Shown: positions 44,181 to 52,309 of the stretch, in pieces
Numbering within the stretch: the stretch's first letter is position 1
Layout of the letters: each line of letters opens with the position of its first letter
Assembly: GCF_004331675.1 (NCBI RefSeq)
Contig: NZ_SJSN01000001.1
Coordinates: 604,502 to 668,501, forward strand
Source of the DNA: Pedobacter frigidisoli
GTDB taxonomy: Bacteria; Bacteroidota; Bacteroidia; Sphingobacteriales; Sphingobacteriaceae
Reading direction: 5' to 3'
Length of the DNA stretch: 64,000 bases
Notes under the pieces: generated by a model
What the model was told of the DNA's origin: nothing
Seen by the model: the letters and a program-made list of their open reading frames with translations, nothing else
The model's database searches: none
Made by a program: the position numbers and the translations under genes

Positions 44181-45599
44181 TTACTTTTCCAGGGTTAAGG
44201 ATTTCAGCAAATAATAGGATTGCCAAAATGTCCTTACAAGATTTATAAATGATCGCCTGGCATTATCTTTTTCACCCAAGGCAATATTGAGCTCTGTTAT
44301 GGTAATCTTTCCGAACCTGAACTGCTCAACACTAAGAGAGTATCTTTCCTGCGCAATTTCATCTGCTTGTTTTGCAAACCGTACATTGCTCCGCACAAGT
44401 GCCAGGTCCATAACCAAATTTGTTATCTCCTGGTCCAGATTTCGTTCCTGAAGTTTAACGTTCAACTTAAGGGTCTCAAAAGAAGCGTTTGCAACACCGA
44501 CTTTAGCCTTGTTCTTGCCCCAATCAAAAATTGGGATTCCCAATCCGATACTTAAGTTTTGCTGCCTGTTGGGGTTATTATAAACCTCAGGAATCCCGGT
44601 GCCAACATTATTTAAACCATAACTGGCGACCAGATTTGCAGCAAACCTTTCTTTTTTAGCTGTCAAAAGATTTTTTTCAGCCTCAATCAACGACCACCGA
44701 AACTCACTAAATTCTGGACGGTTATCATGGGCAGCTCGGAGCATCTCCGGTAATGAAAAAATGGTATCAGGCAAGACCTCAGGGAGCAGTGCATCAAAAG
44801 TGGCGGTATCCCTCCAGCCTGCAAAATTTACGAGATTATTTTTTGACTTTTTTAGTTCTGTTTCAGCAGTCTCCATATTTTGAAGCGAGTTTATCAGCTG
44901 GAGCTTGATTTGTAAAATCTTCTCCTTACTTGTAGTACCCAGATTGATGCGCTTGTTTTCAATATCAAAGATGGCCTGCTGGCTTTCGATATTTTTTTTT
45001 GCCAGTTCGTAATCCGCCTGTGCTTCGATGACATCAAAAAACAATCTCGATATCGAAAGTGCCAGCTTCGAGGAGGCGGCGGTGAGCTCTTTCTCAGACC
45101 CTTCCAATTTAAGTTGTTCAATTTTTTTGTCCCACTTATAAGGATTGAGGGATAATAGTGGCTGGGCCAGGGAAATGTTAACCGGCACACTGTTATATTG
45201 ATTTCTGTTGAAATAAAAATCATCGAACCTGGCCAAACTTGTGTTTACTGTTAGCGTGCCGCCGGTGTAATTAATATTCTGCGACAAACTCAGCATCAGA
45301 TTGCTGTAGTTTTGGGACACAGGTTGAAATACAATTGTTCCATCGGGCTGGGTGACATTGAGATAAGCATTGGTGTAATTTGCTATATTGCCAGATAGGG
45401 TGATTTTCGGGGTAATTGCTGCTTTATAGGCAATGAAATTATTCTTTCCCTCGAGGGCTTTACTTTTAGCAATAAGCTGATCGAGCGAGGATTCCTGAGT
45501 GTAGGCAATGAGTTCTTTAAGGGTAACTTTTCTTTTCACCTGGGCATATGCCAAATGACAAATGAAAAGGCAGGATATAAAAATACAGGTGATTTTCAT
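44181..45599 (-). CDS. TolC family outer-membrane efflux protein
   Basis: This is the outer-membrane tunnel for an RND or ABC exporter. A signal peptide (to AYAQ) precedes the two pseudo-repeats of the TolC fold, with long helices (SKALEGKNNFIAYKAAITPKI, RSNVRFAKQADEIAQERYSLS) and QFRFGKITITELNIALGEKDNARRSF near the end. The 472 residues are standard. Its start overlaps the RND gene stop by 4 bp, so it is last in the export operon. It is probably the only tunnel for both pumps. Confidence 0.9.
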   Translation of the reverse strand: MKITCIFISCLFICHLAYAQVKRKVTLKELIAYTQESSLDQLIAKSKALEGKNNFIAYKAAITPKITLSGNIANYTNAYLNVTQPDGTIVFQPVSQNYSNLMLSLSQNINYTGGTLTVNTSLARFDDFYFNRNQYNSVPVNISLAQPLLSLNPYKWDKKIEQLKLEGSEKELTAASSKLALSISRLFFDVIEAQADYELAKKNIESQQAIFDIENKRINLGTTSKEKILQIKLQLINSLQNMETAETELKKSKNNLVNFAGWRDTATFDALLPEVLPDTIFSLPEMLRAAHDNRPEFSEFRWSLIEAEKNLLTAKKERFAANLVASYGLNNVGTGIPEVYNNPNRQQNLSIGLGIPIFDWGKNKAKVGVANASFETLKLNVKLQERNLDQEITNLVMDLALVRSNVRFAKQADEIAQERYSLSVEQFRFGKITITELNIALGEKDNARRSFINLVRTFWQSYYLLKSLTLEK

Positions 45600-48500
45600 T
45601 TGCTTTTTTTAGTAATAAACCAATATGCCAGTGGGATGAACCATAACGTTAAAAAGGTGCCAAGTGTCAGTCCGCCCACAATCACATAAACCATGGGTTT
45701 TTGGAGATCATTGCCGATACCGCCGGTAAACAGTACAGGCAATAATGCAAGGCTTGTGGTTAACGAGACCATCAATAGGGGCTTTAGACATATTTCTCCA
45801 GCATTATGCAACGCTTTCAGTAAAATCTCCCGCTTATTTTTCATTCCATCTGCGAGATATTCCTCCCTTAATCTGTTTATGGTCTCCACCTTGAGTGAGG
45901 GATCGTCAACGATAATTCCCAATACCACCACGAAGCCAATTGCCGTCATTACATTTAAGGTACCCCCTGCAAGCCATAGGAGAAGCATGGCGCCACCGAT
46001 CCCAAGCGGAATGGTGAACATGACCAAAAAAGGATGAACAAGATTTTCGAACTGAATGGCGAGGATCAGGTAAAGGAGCACCAGGGAGATAAAAAATATA
46101 ATGAGCATATCCCCTGCCAGGATTGAATCAGAGAAATATTTTCCTGCATAGGAAACAGATAATCCCTGTTTTGCCGCTGATTTGCTTATTCTCTCCATGA
46201 GCAAGGGGATGCTTTCGTCCTTTCCCTTAGAAAAATAAACAGAATTATGAATTCCCGATTTATCCGCCACAATATATTTTTTATCCGACTGTGCCAGATA
46301 GGAAACGAAGGTTTTTATCGGATAACCTGCACCGCTTGCGGAAAAGACCGGTTCTTCGAGTTTTTGCTGCAGATTCCCTTCACCAGCGCTGAAATTGATC
46401 TGCGTTGATTCCGCGAAACGTTTCAGTTCTGTTATATTCCCTACGCCAAAAATACGTGACAAGGTTTTCTGAAGCTGTTCCTGACTTATGCCATACATAC
46501 TCATCTTGTAAGTATCAAGCTTCAGAGATATTGAGGCCTCGGAGGATGAACTGATCCCCGGATGGTAACCCCTGCCTACCTGCATCATTACCAGCTGGAT
46601 CTTGCTTTCCGAGGAGTCATTCTCCAGGGAACTATAGGCTTTAAACTTAGCCTCAAGGTAGGGTTCATCATTTTTAAAAAGTTGTGTAAATGCATTTGGT
46701 GCTGACTCAACCGAAAAGCGGGCATCGGGATAATCTTTCCTGATGGTCTTAGATATAATCGAGTCCAAATCATTTTTTGCTGTCTGGGAACTGCATTTAT
46801 AATAAATTTCCCCTTTCTGGAGACTATTGTCATCATGCTGCAACATAAACTGTCGCAATCCCAGGTCGGCCTCCCAGGCTATTGTCTTGTTTTCTAATTT
46901 CGAGGTTATATTCAACATGCGGTTTAGATTTCCGTCCGCGTCGAGGGACTGATTCCAGTCAATTTTAACTTGAGTTTCGGTTTCGGTAATTCTGGGCAGG
47001 GTTTCCACGGGCACCATTTTAAAAAGGAAAAAACCAAGGGGCATAACTGCGATTGTGATCCAGAAATAAGTTTTTTTGTAGCTGAATATGTGGGTAATCA
47101 TGCTATGATAGCCATTTAGGATACGAAGGTAAAGTTTGGTGTCCTCTCTGAGCGCTGCAGATTTCCCCCTGAGAAAGTACCTGTACATAACGGGATTTAA
47201 CACGAAGGCCACCAATAGCGAAACCGCTAATGAAATCGTTAATGCAACTGCCTGATCATAGACGAGTGCACCCGCCAGACCGCTCAGATAAATTAGCGGA
47301 CCATATATGGCCACAGTTGTTAGAACGTTGCTAATTACCGGCGAAACAACATCTTTAACGCCAATTATACAACTTTGGTCAACATCAAAGCCTTCTTTGC
47401 GCCTACGGGTAATACTATCCAGAACAACGATGGAATTATCGATAAGCATTCCTATGCCAAGGGCCAGCCCCGAGAGAGAGATGATGTTAAATGATATGTC
47501 GAGAAAATAAAAAAATACAAATGTGAGGCAAAGAGAGACGGGAATACTTATGCTCATCAAAATCGGCGATGCAAAGTTGCCAAGAAACAAAAAGAGAAGA
47601 ACTACGCAGAGAATCCCGCCAAACCACAGGTCTTGAGTCAGATTCTGAATGCCTTGATCAAGAAGAAAGGTCTGATCCTGGGTGGTGTAGAAGTCTGCCT
47701 TCGGATAATCCTTCTTAAAGGATTGAAGCTCATTTTCAATTTCTTTCAACACGCTTCCCATGCGGGCATTGACCTGTTTTTGAACCGTCATTACCAGGCC
47801 TTGCTTCCCCTTATAAAGATGGTATCCCTGGGGAACTTGGGCCTGTATGCCAATCCGAACGAATTTTCCAAGTGTGGTCGTGGAACTATCAGAAAGCATT
47901 AGGGGGATCGAAGAAATCTCTTCTACATCATCCAAACTGTTTTTAAGCTTTAGAAAATACCTGTATTGGCCATCCTTAACAGACATTGCCCCCGTACCGA
48001 CATTAGCCCCACGGATGGCCGACGCGATAGATTCCTCAGTAAGACCAGCAGCATTCAGAGCCAGTCTGTCCGGCTCAACCGCAATCATCCCGGTTTGGGC
48101 CCCATTGATATCAACGACGGATACGCCTTGTATGCGTTCTATCCGTTTTTTGATTATTTTCTGAACAAGTGCGGAAATCTGTAAATAATCAGCAGGGGAT
48201 TTTGGAATAACCTGGATTCTTACGATCGGTATATCAGCGGTATTTACCCGCGTAACAACAGGCCTTGGCAGGTCCTTTGGAAGTTCGTTTAAAATCCGGT
48301 CCAATTTTTCGTTAACCTCTATAAAGGAGAGATCCATTTTTGTTCCGTAATTAAAGGTTAGCTTGATCAGGGCATTGTGGTTGGCACTTTGAGATTCGAT
48401 ATCTTCCAGGTGCTCCAAGGTGACCAAGTAGTCTCGCATTTTGGAAGTAATATTTTGTTCGATCACCTTTGCCGAGGTATTGGGATAGTTAATCTTGACG

Positions 48501-48631
48501 ATTATTTCTGGAACATCTATCGCGGGCAAGAGGGAGGTAGGTATTTTTGTAAAAAAGAACAGTCCAAATCCAACGCTTACAATAAATGACAAAAAGACTG
48601 CTATGGGGCGGTGAAGTAAAAATTTAACCAT
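45596..48631 (-). CDS. RND-family efflux pump, inner-membrane subunit
   Basis: The 1011-residue chain has the RND duplication: one membrane helix, a large periplasmic loop, six helices, and the same again. PTSLLPAIDVPEIIVKINYPN is the usual first loop, and ALGIGMLIDNSIVVLDSI holds the proton-relay Asp of TM4, while the second half has GIIVDDPSLKVETI. Such pumps take substrate from the periplasm or membrane and pass it to TolC. It overlaps tolC and follows the fusion-protein gene by 4 bp. The classical second relay Asp is an Asn, common in this family branch. Confidence 0.9.
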   Translation of the reverse strand: MVKFLLHRPIAVFLSFIVSVGFGLFFFTKIPTSLLPAIDVPEIIVKINYPNTSAKVIEQNITSKMRDYLVTLEHLEDIESQSANHNALIKLTFNYGTKMDLSFIEVNEKLDRILNELPKDLPRPVVTRVNTADIPIVRIQVIPKSPADYLQISALVQKIIKKRIERIQGVSVVDINGAQTGMIAVEPDRLALNAAGLTEESIASAIRGANVGTGAMSVKDGQYRYFLKLKNSLDDVEEISSIPLMLSDSSTTTLGKFVRIGIQAQVPQGYHLYKGKQGLVMTVQKQVNARMGSVLKEIENELQSFKKDYPKADFYTTQDQTFLLDQGIQNLTQDLWFGGILCVVLLFLFLGNFASPILMSISIPVSLCLTFVFFYFLDISFNIISLSGLALGIGMLIDNSIVVLDSITRRRKEGFDVDQSCIIGVKDVVSPVISNVLTTVAIYGPLIYLSGLAGALVYDQAVALTISLAVSLLVAFVLNPVMYRYFLRGKSAALREDTKLYLRILNGYHSMITHIFSYKKTYFWITIAVMPLGFFLFKMVPVETLPRITETETQVKIDWNQSLDADGNLNRMLNITSKLENKTIAWEADLGLRQFMLQHDDNSLQKGEIYYKCSSQTAKNDLDSIISKTIRKDYPDARFSVESAPNAFTQLFKNDEPYLEAKFKAYSSLENDSSESKIQLVMMQVGRGYHPGISSSSEASISLKLDTYKMSMYGISQEQLQKTLSRIFGVGNITELKRFAESTQINFSAGEGNLQQKLEEPVFSASGAGYPIKTFVSYLAQSDKKYIVADKSGIHNSVYFSKGKDESIPLLMERISKSAAKQGLSVSYAGKYFSDSILAGDMLIIFFISLVLLYLILAIQFENLVHPFLVMFTIPLGIGGAMLLLWLAGGTLNVMTAIGFVVVLGIIVDDPSLKVETINRLREEYLADGMKNKREILLKALHNAGEICLKPLLMVSLTTSLALLPVLFTGGIGNDLQKPMVYVIVGGLTLGTFLTLWFIPLAYWFITKKSK

Positions 48632-48635
48632 TGGG

Positions 48636-49691
48636 CTAGTTTTGCTCTTTCACAACTGCATCATGCGCAAGCTGTAAATTATTCTCCAAAATCACCTTTT
48701 CACCTGCTTGCAAACCATTTTTTATTTCGACTTCCAGGCCATTGTCCCTACCAAGACTTACATAGTTCCATTTGGCCTTTCCTGCCCTAAAGGTAAATAC
48801 GACAGCCTTACCGCTACGCATTACAATAGCCTGCTTTGGTACCGAAAGGGATTTTTGTTCAGGGATAAGGATGGTAGCTATAGCATTCATCCCTGCTATG
48901 AGCCCTTTCGGGTTTAATACCTTCAGCCGGATTTGTACCAGGCCGGCATCATCGACTATTGGATTAATATCGTCAACAACAGCAAGATACTTACTGCCGT
49001 CAGATATGGGCTGAATCTCGGCCTTTTGCCCTACCCTGATACTCAGTATGTCACTTTCCAGGACTTTTGTCTCTAAAAACAGGGATCTGTCCGTGTAGAT
49101 TGTGAAGAGTTCGTCACCCTGTCTTACATACTGGTGGGGTTGAACCTTTATATTTGCGATTTTTCCAGAGAATGGTGCACGAAGATTAGATTTGAAAATT
49201 TCGAGCTGCAGGTCCTTCATTTCTATTTCAGCATTTGTCAAGCCTGTACTGGATTTTATTTTTCGGTATACAGTGTCTCTGATGCCCTTACTCTTGCTTT
49301 TTAAAAGACTTTCCTGACTAAGCAAATCGCTCTGATAGTTCAGGCTGCTACTGAAGATATTTTCCTTAACCTGCTCTATCTTAATCTGCTGGGCCCTTGT
49401 GTCGAATTTCAACAGTATTTGTCCCGCGCCCACCACTTCGCTATTTTTGAGTCCGTAATAAGTAAGCTGCCCATTGCTTTCTGCGATTACGATTTGCTGG
49501 TTTTCCGGTTTTATCTTTCCACTCCCCTTAACCATATAATTAAAAAGCTTTGGATATACCTGATAGGTGGAAACAATGGTTTCTTCTTTTGAGCCTACCG
49601 GCTCTCTAGAATCCTCTTTCTGCACATCCTTAGGCCCACTACAGCCAACACCACATAGTCCAAGGAAGGCAATCACTCTATAAATGCGCAT
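48636..49691 (-). CDS. RND periplasmic adaptor (membrane-fusion protein), lipoprotein
   Basis: The adaptor joins the RND pump to TolC. The signal ends in GVGC (Cys17), a loose lipobox. A split biotinyl-lipoyl domain (QLTYYGLKNSEVVGAGQILLKF … FSGKIANIKVQPHQYVRQGDEL) flanks a short helical hairpin, and a beta-barrel domain follows (GQKAEIQPISDG, PKGLIAGMNAIATILIP). The end VIRSGKAVVFTFR is the membrane-proximal domain. It is the only fusion protein gene beside two RND genes, so it may serve both. A 44-bp gap separates it from the preceding gene. Confidence 0.9.
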   Translation of the reverse strand: MRIYRVIAFLGLCGVGCSGPKDVQKEDSREPVGSKEETIVSTYQVYPKLFNYMVKGSGKIKPENQQIVIAESNGQLTYYGLKNSEVVGAGQILLKFDTRAQQIKIEQVKENIFSSSLNYQSDLLSQESLLKSKSKGIRDTVYRKIKSSTGLTNAEIEMKDLQLEIFKSNLRAPFSGKIANIKVQPHQYVRQGDELFTIYTDRSLFLETKVLESDILSIRVGQKAEIQPISDGSKYLAVVDDINPIVDDAGLVQIRLKVLNPKGLIAGMNAIATILIPEQKSLSVPKQAIVMRSGKAVVFTFRAGKAKWNYVSLGRDNGLEVEIKNGLQAGEKVILENNLQLAHDAVVKEQN

Positions 49692-49735
49692 AAAAAATTT
49701 CTATTCGTGTCAGCTGCAGTTTGTCTAATCAACCA

Positions 49736-50140
49736 TTAATTTGTCTTGCTCAAATCTATCATCATGTTTAATTTTTGATCTTTGAAATCAATCAGATAAG
49801 GGCCTTTTGATTTTAAGATATTGCGAAGGCCTTCAATGATAGGCTGCTGTTTTGGCCTAAAAGTCTTAAAATCTCCGGCAGCCCTTCCCTGACAGTCACT
49901 GAGCATCAATGTAGCCCTGTTATTGAACATCTGTACGGTTTCTCCTTTCATAGCCTTTGTATTGGCGGCCGCGTCATCACAGGAAAGTATAATCAGGCAA
50001 TCTGCTTTGGAATGCTGTAGCTTTAACTCCGAGGAGATAAGGGCAGCTAGCTCCTTTGGGCCGATAATTTTTGATTTATCCTGCGCCCTGACCGAGATGA
50101 GACTAATTGTTAAAGCTGATAATATCAATAATTTCTTCAT
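49736..50140 (-). CDS. Secreted hypothetical protein, 134 aa
   Basis: From the ATG at 50140 there is a clean signal peptide ending VRAQ. The mature chain resembles an alpha/beta sandwich (ELAALISSELKLQHSKADCLIILSCDD, NNRATLMLSDCQGRAAGDFK, KGPYLIDFKDQKLNMMIDL). Two Cys are present (ADCLIILSC). No family is recognised. The gene starts 38 bp before the stop of the upstream lipoprotein gene, and the same 38-bp overlap recurs one gene further up, which shows tight operon packing. It probably supports the neighbouring exporter. Confidence 0.72.
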   Translation of the reverse strand: MKKLLILSALTISLISVRAQDKSKIIGPKELAALISSELKLQHSKADCLIILSCDDAAANTKAMKGETVQMFNNRATLMLSDCQGRAAGDFKTFRPKQQPIIEGLRNILKSKGPYLIDFKDQKLNMMIDLSKTN

Positions 50141-50510
50141 TTTGTATGTTAATTTTATAGGGTCCTTTAAAATCTTTGGTATAGGTTGCTGCAAAATCCA
50201 GGAGGGTGAAGCTTCGTTGTACTTTCAGGTTATCGAAAAAGCTTTTAAAGCTGTTTTCATCACCGGATTTGGAAAATATATAGACGATCGAGTTTTTCTT
50301 GTCTGCGTTTAGAATATGTCCATAGCAGGCGTTGCAGGAGTTTTCTCCGATCAGGTATATCGTTTGGTATATGGCTCTATCTTTCGCTGGGATTAATTGA
50401 CCTGCCTTGCCGAATTTGTTCCTATTACATGAAGCGGTAAGAAAAATTAAAAAAATCAACACTAGACCTGGGTTAATTTTTATCGTTAAGCTTGATTTTG
50501 ATAAGTTCAT
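50103..50510 (-). CDS. Lipoprotein, 135 aa, with a Cys-x-x-Cys motif
   Basis: Starting at 50510, the protein has a lipoprotein signal ending FLTASC, then a small domain with GENSCNACYGHILNADKKNS. The CNAC motif is a redox-like dicysteine, in a setting that resembles the start of a thioredoxin-like fold (YLIGENSCNACYG, KNSIVYIFSKSG), though much shorter than a thioredoxin. The previous reading to 50594 has no signal peptide. It overlaps both neighbours by 38 bp. A role in disulfide handling of the Cys-bearing peptides is plausible, but not established. Confidence 0.72.
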   Translation of the reverse strand: MNLSKSSLTIKINPGLVLIFLIFLTASCNRNKFGKAGQLIPAKDRAIYQTIYLIGENSCNACYGHILNADKKNSIVYIFSKSGDENSFKSFFDNLKVQRSFTLLDFAATYTKDFKGPYKINIQNEEIIDIISFNN

Positions 50511-51678
50511 AATTATCTGTTTTCTTAAAATTGCCGAAGAGCATAATATTGTTCCTGTCGAGTGGATAAATCTTACTGTAAGGAGAAAAATCATCTTTTA
50601 GGTCAATGTATTTTTGATTGGTCGGGGCCTTTGGATCGATGATCAGAAGAAATGTCTGATATATAAAGTCACGTTCCTGAATTGAAGTCTGGGGAAGGGC
50701 TTCATCTTTTACCGGTTTAATGAAATGCATAAAGACCAACCCATCTTTATATTTTAGATCGATAAGAAATGGTTTGGAAAACCTCAGCTTAAAACTAGTT
50801 TTCATAGACTCCCCGATATCAGTCTTTACCCCTTTTTTTGTAAAAGAAACGTTGCTTCTTTCCCAGTTATAATCCGGCCACATCAGCGGAATTTCTTTTG
50901 GTTTCCTAAAAGAAGAGTCATATATAAATAATTTGTCGCTGAATTCGTAAAAGACGTATGTTTCCCCATTAAAATAATCAAAGCTTGGAGAAGGGCCATC
51001 CCAGTCTTTAGTATTGTCATCCAGTGCAGCTTTCACTTCAGTAAAAGAATTGTATGGAGCCAAAAATGTTTTTTCAAGGATATTTCCAGATGTATCAATA
51101 GCCAGTCGTAGAAAGGTTGCGGACTTACTGTAAAATTCGGCAGTATTCTGTGAAACATCAAGCCTGTAAACAGACAGCAAAAAATCATACCTATTTGGTC
51201 CGAAGTTAGTCATTACGGCCTGTGAGCTTATTGATGGGAGGAAATATGGGTAAATCTTATTAAATAGCTTTATATTTTTTGAAAAGTTAAGATGGCCATC
51301 ATATATACTGATAGACGAAGCATTTCCCTGCTGAAAGACAACCATGCTTTTTTTTGTCCAAATTGGGTCGATAAAATCTCCTGTAAATCCGTCCTTGATG
51401 TCTGCCTTCTTGCTTATTCTCTTTATGATATCAAGCTTTGTATTAATTAATGTAAGATCCAAAAATGGATAATTAAAAGCAAGTAAAGAATCTTTACTGA
51501 TTTTGTCCAGATTGGCAAATCGAAAATTAAGGCTGTCTTTGTAAAGTCTTAAGGTATCTCGGGATTCAAATGAAATTTCTCTGGGCTTCCCCGAAAAAGT
51601 AGTTTTTTCTTTTTTACCGTTACAGGCATAAAGTGCGGATAACAGTGTAATCGTTATAAAAAGTTTGCTTTTGTCCAT
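50473..51678 (-). CDS. Lipoprotein, possible beta-propeller (DUF4221-like)
   Basis: The signal ends LLSALYAC. The mature 380 residues are beta-rich with repeated blades (LDLTLINTKLDIIKRIS, SSISIYDGHLNFSKNI, DKLFIYDSSFRKPKEIPL, FLLIIDPKAPTNQKYIDL), the look of the DUF4221 or BF3164-like propeller lipoproteins. It is probably exposed in the periplasm or at the surface. It sits between the two short peptide genes and the export genes, which suggests that it binds or matures the exported product. The exact family needs a profile search. Confidence 0.7.
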   Translation of the reverse strand: MDKSKLFITITLLSALYACNGKKEKTTFSGKPREISFESRDTLRLYKDSLNFRFANLDKISKDSLLAFNYPFLDLTLINTKLDIIKRISKKADIKDGFTGDFIDPIWTKKSMVVFQQGNASSISIYDGHLNFSKNIKLFNKIYPYFLPSISSQAVMTNFGPNRYDFLLSVYRLDVSQNTAEFYSKSATFLRLAIDTSGNILEKTFLAPYNSFTEVKAALDDNTKDWDGPSPSFDYFNGETYVFYEFSDKLFIYDSSFRKPKEIPLMWPDYNWERSNVSFTKKGVKTDIGESMKTSFKLRFSKPFLIDLKYKDGLVFMHFIKPVKDEALPQTSIQERDFIYQTFLLIIDPKAPTNQKYIDLKDDFSPYSKIYPLDRNNIMLFGNFKKTDNYELIKIKLNDKN

Positions 51679-51743
51679 TGGTCGCTAAAAGAGGAGTATG
51701 GCTTCCCAAACTCCTCTGGTTTTAAAGTTAATTTTCCTGTTAA

Positions 51744-51989
51744 TTACGTTGTGGTCCCAGGATCAACTGGCGTAATAGGCTGTGTAGGGTCTGCATGAAA
51801 TGGGTGCTGGCAAGATGTCGGTGCACCATCGCAAACATAGATACCCTGAACAATTCTTGGCGAACCATAGATCATCAAATCATCTGATTGAACCTGTTCA
51901 CCCGCAAATGAATCTGGTCTAGGCAAAACAAGTAGTGCAGCAGCCATGATGAAACCATACACAATAACTTTACTTAAATTCTTTGTCAT
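51744..51989 (-). CDS. Short secreted peptide B with a VCDGAxxxC motif
   Basis: The 81-residue product has a signal-like N terminus (VIVYGFIMAAALLVL…SFAG), a linker, then SPRIVQGIYVCDGAPTSC and a Pro/Thr-rich tail (TQPITPVDPGTTT). The block RIVQGIYVCDGAPTSC matches peptide C (RMVAGIAVCDGASDNC) residue for residue at the Gly, Val-Cys-Asp-Gly-Ala and second Cys. I know no named family. It is encoded next to peptide C between the RND gene and lipoprotein genes in one orientation, and it could be the substrate of the exporters. Confidence 0.75.
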   Translation of the reverse strand: MTKNLSKVIVYGFIMAAALLVLPRPDSFAGEQVQSDDLMIYGSPRIVQGIYVCDGAPTSCQHPFHADPTQPITPVDPGTTT

Positions 51990-52011
51990 TTGATTTTAGT
52001 CAAAATCAAAC

Positions 52012-52221
52012 TTAAGGTGCAACGGTAGGCGTAGTCGGAGTCGTTACAGGTTTTGTACAGTTGTCTGATGCACCATCACAAACTGCAATTCCTGCCACCA
52101 TTCTCAGGGTTGCCCAAACATACTCAGGCTCAGTCACCGCTTTTGCTTTTTGTGGAACAAAAGCAGACAACGAGGTCAGACAGGTTACTGCAATAGCGAA
52201 AAACATTTTACTTCTTTTCAT
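52012..52221 (-). CDS. Short secreted peptide C with a VCDGAxxxC motif
   Basis: The 69-residue product has a signal peptide (MFFAIAVTCLTSLSAF…AKA), then EYVWATLRMVAGIAVCDGASDNCTKP and a Thr/Pro tail. It is a paralogue of peptide B 22 bp downstream, sharing RhVxGIxVCDGAxxxC and the Thr/Pro tail but little else. Both may form a disulfide between the two Cys. No modification enzyme of the lanthipeptide or graspetide types is seen nearby. The TlpA gene and the CxxC lipoprotein are possible processing partners. Confidence 0.75.
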   Translation of the reverse strand: MKRSKMFFAIAVTCLTSLSAFVPQKAKAVTEPEYVWATLRMVAGIAVCDGASDNCTKPVTTPTTPTVAP

Positions 52222-52309
52222 AACTTTAAGTTTTTAAGGGGTTAATAATTATTGAATTAACCAAATTTAAATATTGAACGAGACAATTTTTGCTCTATTT
52301 TTTTACATT

